5,014 nucleotides of DNA from assembly GCA_031263625.1 (NCBI GenBank), contig JAISFK010000018.1, positions 1 through 5,014 of the forward strand. The letters are read 5' to 3'. The first letter of the stretch is position 1. Every line of letters begins with the position of its first letter. The notes below the pieces were generated by a model that saw only the letters and a program-made list of their open reading frames with translations, was not told where the DNA came from and did no database searches. The translations under genes were made by a program, and so were the position numbers. Source of the DNA: Clostridiales bacterium. GTDB lineage: Bacteria; Bacillota; Clostridia; WRLR01. Positions 1-4,830 of the stretch are shown here, piece by piece.

Positions 1-36
1 TGGCGAATTGGGAGGCTTTGGCGAATTGGAGGTTTT
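1..36 (+). repeat. 18-bp direct duplication carrying two Shine-Dalgarno motifs
   Basis: Two adjacent 18-nt units begin with the same 11 bases (TGGCGAATTGG at 1-11 and 19-29), and each is followed by a GAGG core and a T-rich end. Only the second GGAGG is correctly spaced for ecfA1. Read in frame 1 the block gives WRIGRL then WRIGGF followed by a TGA at 37-39, immediately before the ecfA1 TTG. It could therefore be the repeat-built C-terminal tail of an upstream gene, but the other two frames are also open here, so no upstream CDS is called. Confidence 0.6.
28..32 (+). promoter_or_regulatory. Ribosome binding site of ecfA1
   Basis: GGAGG lies 7 nt before the TTG at 40. This decides the non-ATG start: the TTG follows an in-frame TGA (37-39), and the peptide beginning there reads straight into the first beta strand of the ABC ATPase. 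Confidence 0.75.
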
Positions 37-39
37 TGA

Positions 40-1284
40 TTGCCGGACGAGCGCCTGATAGATCTGGAGGACGTCACATTTTCATACTGGCAGGACTACG
101 AGCAGGATTTCGAGCCTGACCGCGAGAAGGGGCCAAAGGGCGCGCCGGAAAGCGAGCGGGGGCGCAAGCTTGAGCAGGGGCGTGAAAGCGAGCGGGGGCG
201 CGAGAATGGGCAGGAGCGCAGGATCGGGCCGGAGCGCGAGCGGGGGAGCGAGCCGGCGCCGGGGGGCGCGCTGGAGCGCGACAACGCCGTGGACGGCGTT
301 TGCCTGAGCGTGCGCAAGGGCGAGTTCGTCGTGCTGCTCGGCAGGAACGGCTCCGGCAAGTCCACCATCGCGAAGCTGCTGAACGCGCTCCTGCTGCCGA
401 CGGGCGGCGCCGTGCTGATCAAGGGCAGGCCGACGACGGACGCGGACTATGTGTGGGAGGTCCGGCGCACGTCCGGCATGGTGTTCCAGAACCCGGACAA
501 CCAGATCGTCGGCACGACGGTCGAGGAGGACGTGGCGTTTGGCGTCGAGAACCTGGGCGTCCCGCCGCCGGAGATCCGCAGCCGCGTTCGCGGCGCGATG
601 GAGGCCACCGCCGTGCTCGAATTTTCGCAGAGGCCGCCCTACCAGCTGTCGGGCGGGCAGAAGCAGCGCGTCGCCATCGCCGGGATACTGGCCATGAAGC
701 CAGAGTGCATCATCCTGGACGAGGCCACGGCCATGCTGGACCCGGACGGCCGGCGCGAGGTGCTGCGCCTCGTCAGGGAGCTGAACGCGAAGGACGGCAT
801 AACCGTCATCCACATAACGCACCACATGGACGAGGTGGCCGAGGCCGACAGGGTGTACGTCGTGGACGGCGGCAAGGTCGTCATGGAGGGGACGCCCAGG
901 GAGATATTCTCGGACGTCGCGGCCATAAAGCGGATCGGGCTTGAGGTGCCGCAGGTCACGGACGTGTTCGAGGCGCTCAGGGAGCGCGGGTTCGCGCTGC
1001 CGCGCGGCGTGATAGGCATCGGCGAGGCCGTCGCCGAGCTGGAGGCCGCCATAGGTAGCCGCTTTGCCGGACAGGGGGCGGGGGATGGCGGCGAAGCGGG
1101 AGGCGACGCCGAAAGGGCGGCGGGCGACGATGGCGAAGCGGATGGCAGCGCCAAAGGGGCGGCGGGCGACGCCAGCGCAGCGGGAGGCAGCGCCAAAGAG
1201 CCTGCGGGCGATGCTGAAGGGGCGGCGGGCGACGCCGAAGAAGGGGCGAGCGATGCCGATAGTCGTGAAAAATCTGACATATAA
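40..1284 (+). CDS. ecfA1: Energy-coupling factor transporter ATPase EcfA1
   Basis: This is one of the two cytoplasmic ATPases of the ECF vitamin/micronutrient importer; it pairs with EcfA2 and drives EcfT. All ABC motifs are present: Walker A GRNGSGKST (101-109), Q-loop FQNPDNQ (Q150), signature LSGGQKQR (203-210), Walker B CIILDEAT with E228, D-loop MLDPDGR, and switch His261. The DEATAMLDPDGR and VFQNPDNQIVGTTVEEDVAFG pattern is typical of EcfA1 rather than EcfA2. The start is TTG with a good GGAGG. At 414 residues it is far longer than the usual ~280. The excess is an E/R/G-rich insert of about 57 residues (roughly 22-78) between the first beta strand (DVTFSY) and AVDGVCLSV, plus a G/A/D/E-rich tail of about 74 residues (341-414). 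Both are repeat-built. The last 32 nt overlap ecfA2, suggesting coupled translation. The family call is certain; the role of the extra segments is unknown. Confidence 0.95.
   Translation: MPDERLIDLEDVTFSYWQDYEQDFEPDREKGPKGAPESERGRKLEQGRESERGRENGQERRIGPERERGSEPAPGGALERDNAVDGVCLSVRKGEFVVLLGRNGSGKSTIAKLLNALLLPTGGAVLIKGRPTTDADYVWEVRRTSGMVFQNPDNQIVGTTVEEDVAFGVENLGVPPPEIRSRVRGAMEATAVLEFSQRPPYQLSGGQKQRVAIAGILAMKPECIILDEATAMLDPDGRREVLRLVRELNAKDGITVIHITHHMDEVAEADRVYVVDGGKVVMEGTPREIFSDVAAIKRIGLEVPQVTDVFEALRERGFALPRGVIGIGEAVAELEAAIGSRFAGQGAGDGGEAGGDAERAAGDDGEADGSAKGAAGDASAAGGSAKEPAGDAEGAAGDAEEGASDADSREKSDI
103..273 (+). repeat. Low-complexity in-frame insert in EcfA1 (Glu/Arg/Gly-rich)
   Basis: This GA-rich stretch encodes a charged segment with recurrent ESERGR, EQGR and PERERG motifs. 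An exact 18-nt copy (GAAAGCGAGCGGGGGCGC) occurs at 148-165 and again at 184-201, a spacing of 36 nt or 12 codons. It interrupts the nucleotide-binding domain at the loop between the first two beta strands, upstream of Walker A. The boundaries are approximate and were set by comparison with the remembered family pattern. Confidence 0.75.
1060..1250 (+). repeat. Repeat-built junction: EcfA1 acidic tail, period of 21 nt multiples
   Basis: An exact 18-nt block (GGGGCGGCGGGCGACGCC) occurs at 1156-1173 and 1219-1236, 63 nt apart. A close copy (GGGCGGCGGGCGACG) lies at 1115-1129, 42 nt before the first, so spacings are multiples of 21 nt. In the ecfA1 frame it encodes repeated AAGDA/GSAK/GDAE. In the ecfA2 frame it is also open, back to a TTG at 1064, and would read a basic peptide with KGRRAT three times. 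Only the first reading is supported as translated. Confidence 0.75.
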
Positions 1285-2281
1285 ATACATGCGCAGGACG
1301 CCGTTCGAGCAGGAAGCGCTGAGCGACGTCTGCCTTGAGATCGCGGACGGCGAGTTCGTGGGCATAATCGGCAGGACGGGCTCCGGCAAGTCAACGCTCG
1401 TGCAGCACTTCAACGGGCTGCTGAAGCCGGACGAGGGCTCGGTGACGATCGACGGCCTGAGCGCGACGGGCAGCGGCCTGAAGGAGCTGCGCCGCAAGGT
1501 CGGCGTCGTGTTCCAGTTTCCGGAGTACCAGCTTTTCGAGGAGACGGTGTACAAGGACATCGCGTATGGCATATCGAAGCTCGGACTGGACGGGGCCGAG
1601 CTGGACAGGCGCGTGCGGAAGGCGGCGGGCGCCGTCGGCATTTCGGGCGCCATGCTGCAGAAGTCGCCGTTCGAGCTGTCCGGCGGTCAGAAGCGCCGCG
1701 CCGCGATCGCCGGGATATTCGTGATGGAGCCCAAGTTCCTCGTGATGGACGAGCCCGGCTCCGGGCTGGACCCGGCGGGCAGGGAGGAGATATTCGCCTA
1801 CGTCTCCAAGCTCCACAGGGACTTCGGCGTCTCCGTCATTCTGGTTTCGCACAACATGGAGGACGTGGCGAGGTACGCCGAGCGCGTGATCGTCATGTCG
1901 GACGGCCGCATAGCGATGGACGGCGCGCCGCGATCGGTGTTCAGGCGCATAGACGAGCTGGAGGGGATGGGGCTGCGGCCGCCGGACGTGCTGTATTTCA
2001 TCCGCGCGCTGAAAAGCCTGCTGCCGGGCATAGACGACGGGATCCTGACGGTCGGGCAGGCGGCGGCCGAGCTCGAAAAATGGCTCGCGCCGGCGCTGGC
2101 GAGGGTGCCAGCGAGGGCGCCGATGGCGTCGGCGGTAACGGCGCAAGCGTTGGCGAGGGCGTCGGTGGCATCGGCAGCGGTGGTGGCGCCAGCATCGGCG
2201 CCAGCGTCGGAAGCGCCAGCATCGGCGCAAGCGTCGGCATCGGCGCAAGCGTCGGCGAAAGGGGGCGCGGGGGCGGGTTGA
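1253..2281 (+). CDS. ecfA2: Energy-coupling factor transporter ATPase EcfA2
   Basis: This is the second ATPase of the ECF module, forming the asymmetric dimer with EcfA1 under EcfT. Motifs are complete: Walker A GRTGSGKST (40-48), Q-loop FQFPEYQ (Q88), signature LSGGQKRR (142-149), Walker B FLVMDEP with E167, GLDPAGR D-loop, and switch His200. The FQFPEYQLFEETVYKDIAYG stretch is characteristic of EcfA2. I chose the ATG at 1253 because MPIVVKNLTYKY matches the usual N-terminus and AAGGGG lies 6 nt upstream. The frame stays open to a TTG at 1064 through the ecfA1 tail repeat, but that would add 63 basic low-complexity residues and has no convincing ribosome site. The protein is 342 residues against the usual ~280-290; the excess is an Ala/Ser/Pro tail (about 280-342) made of PASA/QASA repeats. 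It overlaps ecfA1 by 32 nt and ecfT by 4 nt. Confidence 0.95.
   Translation: MPIVVKNLTYKYMRRTPFEQEALSDVCLEIADGEFVGIIGRTGSGKSTLVQHFNGLLKPDEGSVTIDGLSATGSGLKELRRKVGVVFQFPEYQLFEETVYKDIAYGISKLGLDGAELDRRVRKAAGAVGISGAMLQKSPFELSGGQKRRAAIAGIFVMEPKFLVMDEPGSGLDPAGREEIFAYVSKLHRDFGVSVILVSHNMEDVARYAERVIVMSDGRIAMDGAPRSVFRRIDELEGMGLRPPDVLYFIRALKSLLPGIDDGILTVGQAAAELEKWLAPALARVPARAPMASAVTAQALARASVASAAVVAPASAPASEAPASAQASASAQASAKGGAGAG
2188..2255 (+). repeat. Short tandem repeats in the ecfA2 3' end (27-bp and 18-bp periods)
   Basis: A 23-nt unit at 2188-2210 recurs at 2215-2237 with one mismatch (period 27). An 18-nt unit, CATCGGCGCAAGCGTCGG, is perfectly tandem at 2220-2237 and 2238-2255. In the ecfA2 frame it encodes the PASA/QASA tail. 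The ecfT frame is also open, back to an ATG at 2080, and would read Gly/Ser/Ile/Val repeats (SIGASVG). It lies directly upstream of the ecfT start. Confidence 0.85.
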
Positions 2282-3096
2282 ACCAGAATATCTCGCTGGG
2301 GCAGTATTTCCCCGGCAACTCACTCGTACACAGGATCGACCCGAGGACCAAGATCATTGTGTCGCTGTCATACATGGCCGTCGTGCTGGCGGCGGGCTCG
2401 CCGCTCGAATTCGCGCTGCTCGCGGCCTTCGCCGCCTGCGCCGTCGCGGCCTCCGGGGTTCCGGCGTCGATGGTGCTGCGCTCCGTCAAGCCGATCATCC
2501 CGCTCATCGTGTTCGCGGGCGCCATCAACGTCTTCTTCGCCAAGGGCCGGCCGATATTTCGGCTGTGGGTCATAGCGCCCACATACGAGGGCTGCGCGCT
2601 GGCGCTCATGATGTCCGCCAGGATCTCGCTCATTTTGATCGGCGGCTCGGCCATGATGATATTCACGACGACGCCGATCCTGCTGACGGACGGCGTCGAG
2701 CGGCTGCTGAAGCCGCTGAAGCGCCTGCGCGTGCCCGTGCACGAGCTGGCCATGATGATGACCATCGCGCTGCGCTTCATCCCCACGCTGATGGAGGAGG
2801 CGGACAAGATCATCAAGGCCCAGGCGTCCAGGGGCGCGGACTTCAACGAGGGCAAGCTGCTGGACAGGGCGCGCTCGTTCATCCCGATAATCATACCGCT
2901 GTTCGTGAGCGCGTTCCGGCGGGCGGACGAGCTGGCGAACGCGATGGAGGCGCGCTGCTACAGGGGCGACGAGGGGAGGACGCGCATGAGGGAGCTGAGG
3001 ATGACGCGGCTGGACGCCATGGCGTTCGCCGCGTTCGGGCTGTGCGCCGCGCTGTTCGCGCTGCTGAAGCTGGGGCGCGCATGGTGGGGGGCGTGA
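2278..3096 (+). CDS. ecfT: Energy-coupling factor transporter transmembrane protein EcfT
   Basis: EcfT is the membrane scaffold that links the EcfA1-EcfA2 ATPases to interchangeable substrate-binding S proteins. From the TTG at 2278 it gives 272 residues, the normal family length, starting with the conserved N-terminus MNQNISLGQYFPGNS then HRIDPRTK. Hydrophobic segments lie at about 26-41, 43-60, 70-88, 105-130 and 246-263, with a further hydrophobic stretch at 200-214. The two coupling-helix motifs are visible: AQASRGADF (181-189, SRG in place of ARG) and NAMEARCYRG (221-230). The TTG overlaps the ecfA2 TGA as TTGA, so translation is probably coupled; the G-rich run at 2261-2276 could serve as a ribosome site but is not clean. 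An ATG at 2080 in the same frame would add 66 Gly/Ala-rich residues and is rejected because the family N-terminus begins exactly at 2278. No substrate can be assigned because no S component is present. Confidence 0.93.
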   Translation: MNQNISLGQYFPGNSLVHRIDPRTKIIVSLSYMAVVLAAGSPLEFALLAAFAACAVAASGVPASMVLRSVKPIIPLIVFAGAINVFFAKGRPIFRLWVIAPTYEGCALALMMSARISLILIGGSAMMIFTTTPILLTDGVERLLKPLKRLRVPVHELAMMMTIALRFIPTLMEEADKIIKAQASRGADFNEGKLLDRARSFIPIIIPLFVSAFRRADELANAMEARCYRGDEGRTRMRELRMTRLDAMAFAAFGLCAALFALLKLGRAWWGA

Positions 3097-3272
3097 TGCC
3101 AGCGCGCAACATCGCGCAGCTGGGCGCCGAGCGGCAAAGCGCGGCAACGGGTGCTGCTATGCCGCAAAGCATCGCGTTGCAAAGCGCGGCGGCGGGGACT
3201 GTCGCGCCGCATAGCCCTGCGCCGCAAACCGCGCTGGCGGGAGGCGTCGCGCCGCGCAACATAGCTCTGTTG
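3096..3272 (+). repeat. Degenerate 45-bp repeats forming the TruA N-terminal extension
   Basis: Units of 15 codons start at 3159 (MPQSIALQS...GTV), 3204 (APHSPAPQT...GGV) and 3249 (APRNIALLL). The last of these is the genuine first beta strand of TruA. A longer first unit of 63 nt (3096-3158, MPARNIAQL...) shares CGCGCAACAT with the last one, and shares GCAAAGCGCGGC with the unit at 3159. The pattern suggests repeated duplication of the truA 5' end followed by divergence. Confidence 0.6.
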
Positions 3273-4157
3273 CTTGAGTACGACGGCTCGCTTTACCACG
3301 GCTGGCAGAGCCAGACCAACGCTCCGGCGGTTCAGGACGCCGTGGCCGCCGCGCTGTGCCGCCTGGACGGCGCGGCGCACGTGAGGCTGTCCGGCGCGAG
3401 CCGCACGGACGCCGGGGTTCACGCGCGCGGCCAGGTGGCGAATTTCTGCACGGAGTCCGCGATACCTGCGGAAAAGTACGCCTACGCGCTGAACACGCTG
3501 CTGCCGGAGGGCATATGCTGCGCCGGATCGGCCGAGGCGCCGCCGGAGTTCCACTCCCGCTTCAGCGCCAGGGGCAAGGCGTACAGCTACCGGATCCTGA
3601 ACAGGCGCTTTCCGTCGGCGCTGCTCAGGGACAGGGCGTGGCACGTGCCAATGGCGCTGGACGTCGGCGCCATGAGGGCGGCCGCCGCGCATATTGTCGG
3701 CAAAAGGGACTTCGCGGCGTTCATGTCGAGCGGCAGCCCCGTAAGCTCCACCGTGAGGACGGTGTGGGAGCTGTCGGTCGAGCGCGGCGGGGACAACGGA
3801 AATGGCGGGGCCGGCTGTGCTGGCGCCGGCGAGGATGCCAAGACCGCCAATGACGCAGGGGCCGGCGGGGGCGCCGTGGACGCCTGGGGCGCCAAGAACG
3901 CCAAGAACGCCAAGGACGCCGGGGACGCCGGGGACATCGTCGAGCTGCGCGTCAGCGGCGACGGCTTTTTGTACAACATGGTGCGCATTATTGCGGGCAC
4001 GCTCGTCTACGTGGGGCTTGGGAGGATCGGCGCGGAGGCCGTCGAAGAAATACTGCGCGGCCGCGAAAGAAAGGCGGCCGGCAAAACCGCGCCGCCGCAG
4101 GGGCTGTGCCTGGAAGCCGTCTTCTACGGCGACAGCGGGCCGACGTTTACCGGCTGA
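3096..4157 (+). CDS. truA: tRNA pseudouridine synthase A (TruA)
   Basis: TruA converts uridines at positions 38-40 of tRNA anticodon arms to pseudouridine in the cytoplasm. The catalytic motif is SRTDAGVHARGQVANF, with Asp105 as nucleophile. Other family stretches are RNIALLLEYDG...YHGWQ (54-71), RGKAYSYRI, KRDFAAFMSSG and GFLYNMVRIIAGTLVYVG. The ATG overlaps the A of the ecfT TGA (TGATG) and follows a GGTGGGGGG run, so it is the natural coupled start. No start codon exists in frame just before RNIALLLEYDG; the only other ATG is at 3159. The protein is 353 residues, against about 245-270 for the family. The extra length is a 51-residue Ala-rich N-terminal extension and an insert of about 48 residues (231-278) between the strands VWELSVER and IVELRVSGDGF. 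Core motifs are intact, so the enzyme is probably active. It is the last gene of the operon and overlaps the convergent yjbR-like gene by 34 nt. Confidence 0.95.
   Translation: MPARNIAQLGAERQSAATGAAMPQSIALQSAAAGTVAPHSPAPQTALAGGVAPRNIALLLEYDGSLYHGWQSQTNAPAVQDAVAAALCRLDGAAHVRLSGASRTDAGVHARGQVANFCTESAIPAEKYAYALNTLLPEGICCAGSAEAPPEFHSRFSARGKAYSYRILNRRFPSALLRDRAWHVPMALDVGAMRAAAAHIVGKRDFAAFMSSGSPVSSTVRTVWELSVERGGDNGNGGAGCAGAGEDAKTANDAGAGGGAVDAWGAKNAKNAKDAGDAGDIVELRVSGDGFLYNMVRIIAGTLVYVGLGRIGAEAVEEILRGRERKAAGKTAPPQGLCLEAVFYGDSGPTFTG
3786..3935 (+). repeat. TruA loop insert ending in five 9-bp tandem repeats
   Basis: Positions 3891-3935 hold five 9-nt units: GCCAAGAAC twice, GCCAAGGAC once and GCCGGGGAC twice, encoding AKN, AKN, AKD, AGD and AGD. 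The preceding 3786-3890 is Gly/Ala/Asp/Asn-rich with no clear exact repeat. The whole insert replaces what is normally a short turn between two beta strands. Confidence 0.85.
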
Positions 4158-4519
4158 GCGGCCCTCAGCGCGCTTTTTTTCCTCGTGCGCCCGTTTTTCG
4201 GCTTGATGATCGCGAAGCTGTGCGCGACCATTTCCAGCAAGTCCGCGTCGGGCACGTCGCCCCCAAGCGAAACGGTGTTCCAGAGCCTTTCGTCAATGTT
4301 GGGCGCCGGCTGCACGTCGCGGAACAGTATGCGCAAAAAATATGATTTGTCCGGGTCGCATCTCAGGCTCACGAAGTCCCTGCCGCCGCTCCTGAATACG
4401 CAGGCGAATGCTTTTCTGTTGGCGCCGTAGCGCATGAGCGTCCATTCGTCGTCGAAGGGGCAGTCTTCAAACGCCGCGGGGTACGTGAGGCAATGGTCAA
4501 TTAGCTCTCTCCTGGTCAT
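4124..4519 (-). CDS. MmcQ/YjbR family protein
   Basis: The 131-residue product matches the small MmcQ/YjbR (DUF419) family, often annotated as DNA-binding because of its CyaY-like fold; the biochemical function is not established. Recognisable stretches are MTRRELIDHCLTYPAAFEDCPFD (1-23), FACVFRSGGRDFVSLRCDPDKSYFLR (38-63) and RLWNTVSLGGDVPDADLLEMVAHSFAIIKPK (78-108). The family core ends near residue 110; the last ~20 residues (KKSALRAAQPVNVGPLSP) are read through the truA terminator and the truA 3' end, so they are probably not conserved. The ATG start has AGAGGA 7 nt upstream (complement of 4527-4532) and a strong promoter 33 nt upstream. It is convergent with truA and monocistronic in view. 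The family call is firm; DNA binding is not shown by the sequence. Confidence 0.85.
   Translation of the reverse strand: MTRRELIDHCLTYPAAFEDCPFDDEWTLMRYGANRKAFACVFRSGGRDFVSLRCDPDKSYFLRILFRDVQPAPNIDERLWNTVSLGGDVPDADLLEMVAHSFAIIKPKNGRTRKKSALRAAQPVNVGPLSP
4153..4180 (+). terminator. Rho-independent terminator of the ecf-truA operon
   Basis: GCTGAG (4153-4158) pairs with CTCAGC (4164-4169) around a 5-nt loop; GCGC and then seven T residues (4174-4180) follow. The stem includes the truA TGA. The 4-nt gap between stem and T run makes it somewhat weaker than ideal. There is no matching A run on the left, so it should act on plus-strand transcripts only. Confidence 0.65.
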
Positions 4520-4551
4520 GTCTGTTTCCTCTTGACTAACAGTAACTAAAT

Positions 4552-4579
4552 ACTATATTCCCAATATCGATAATGTCAA
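4552..4579 (-). promoter_or_regulatory. Sigma-70/SigA-type promoter of the MmcQ/YjbR gene
   Basis: On the minus strand TTGACA (4579-4574, perfect -35) is followed by a 16-bp spacer and TATAGT (4557-4552). A shifted -10 reading, TAGTAT, would give 18 bp. Transcription would start near 4545, leaving a leader of about 25 nt that contains the AGAGGA ribosome site. Confidence 0.75.
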
Positions 4580-4602
4580 TCAACAACTATTTTGTTCATA
4601 AC

Positions 4603-4627
4603 GGGCGGGGCAGCGTAATTCCCGCCC
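4603..4627. repeat. Inverted repeat GGGCGGG / CCCGCCC
   Basis: Seven bases at 4603-4609 pair perfectly with 4621-4627 across an 11-nt loop. On the plus strand TAATTTT follows, too weak a T run for a confident terminator. It lies just upstream of the minus-strand promoter, so it may instead be a protein-binding site. Confidence 0.4.
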
Positions 4628-4656
4628 TAATTTTCCGTAGTTCCCGCCAATTATAT
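4617..4656. repeat. Two degenerate 22-bp direct repeats with TTCCCGCC cores
   Basis: TTCCCGCC occurs at 4619-4626 and 4641-4648, exactly 22 bp (two helical turns) apart, each flanked by AT-rich sequence (TAATTCCCGCC and TAGTTCCCGCC). The spacing suits side-by-side binding of a regulator, but no regulator is identified. Confidence 0.4.
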
Positions 4657-4702
4657 TTCCACCATGACGTGAGTTGATGTGGGCGAGTGTGCAAATCCTT
4701 AA

Positions 4703-4723
4703 AAATAGACCGTAAATAGACCG
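4703..4723. repeat. 11-bp direct repeat AAATAGACCG
   Basis: AAATAGACCG is exact at 4703-4712 and 4714-4723, a period of 11 bp or about one helical turn. It lies 33 bp upstream of the -35 element of the rightward promoter and could be an operator. No function can be read from the sequence alone. Confidence 0.45.
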
Positions 4724-4755
4724 GGCCGTTTCCGCTGACGCATGCCGGATTCCCG

Positions 4756-4784
4756 TTGAACCCGTTGCGCGGCGGGTGTATAAT
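4756..4784 (+). promoter_or_regulatory. Sigma-70/SigA-type promoter of the rightward gene
   Basis: TTGAAC (4756-4761), a 17-bp spacer, and a perfect TATAAT (4779-4784) are present. Transcription would begin near 4791, giving a leader of about 40 nt. A CCCGTTG direct repeat (4752-4758 and 4761-4767, period 9) overlaps the -35 and could be an operator. A second TATAAT at 4796-4801 lacks a suitable -35. Confidence 0.8.
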
Positions 4785-4814
4785 GGAAAAGGGCATATAA
4801 TGTAAGCAACAACT

Positions 4815-4822
4815 GAAAGGAA
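4815..4822 (+). promoter_or_regulatory. Ribosome binding site of the rightward gene
   Basis: GAAAGGAA lies 8 nt before the ATG at 4831. Together with the promoter it supports real translation of a frame that has no stop inside the window. Confidence 0.7.
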
Positions 4823-4830
4823 TCACAACG

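Larger units (their letters stand above)
4520..4830. other. Low-GC divergent intergenic region
   Basis: About 310 bp without a convincing gene separate the minus-strand yjbR-like gene from the plus-strand frame at 4831. It holds two outward-facing promoters and three sets of short repeats. Base composition changes sharply: in 4541-4600 only 15 of 60 bases are G or C, in contrast to the very GC-rich operon. Minus-strand open frames crossing 4596-4910 have no family features and run against the strong plus promoter. Confidence 0.7.

Noticed and set aside
1064..1252. A TTG start at 1064 giving EcfA2 a 63-residue basic leader
   Set aside because: It has no good ribosome site, the EcfA2 family N-terminus starts at the ATG at 1253, and the extra frame is a by-product of the stop-free repeat.
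82..1653. A 523-codon minus-strand open frame antisense to ecfA1 and ecfA2
   Set aside because: It is antisense to two ATPase genes with complete motifs, its peptide is Arg/Ala/His-rich without family features, and it is explained by high GC plus stop-free repeats.
2080..2277. An upstream ATG start that would add 66 Gly/Ala-rich residues to EcfT
   Set aside because: There is no Shine-Dalgarno before 2080, and the conserved EcfT N-terminus begins exactly at the TTG at 2278, which overlaps the ecfA2 stop.
1391..2894. Long minus-strand open frames (1391-2323 and 1998-2894) opposite ecfA2 and ecfT
   Set aside because: They show low-complexity Arg/His/Pro composition, no ribosome sites and no recognisable domains; the plus strand is clearly coding.
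2565..3095. The truA frame is open far upstream into ecfT (from 2565)
   Set aside because: The peptide there is a frame-shifted shadow of EcfT; the TGATG overlap at 3094-3098 gives the natural start.
1060..3935. The repeats considered as a CRISPR array or mobile element
   Set aside because: Units are short, degenerate, in-frame and contiguous with coding sequence; there are no unique spacers, no terminal inverted repeats and no transposase.
4106..4430. Plus-strand open frames at 4106-4345 and 4185-4430
   Set aside because: They run antisense to the MmcQ/YjbR gene, which has family motifs, a ribosome site and a promoter.
4796..4801. A second TATAAT downstream of the rightward promoter
   Set aside because: No -35-like hexamer lies at a suitable distance, and it falls within the leader of the better promoter.
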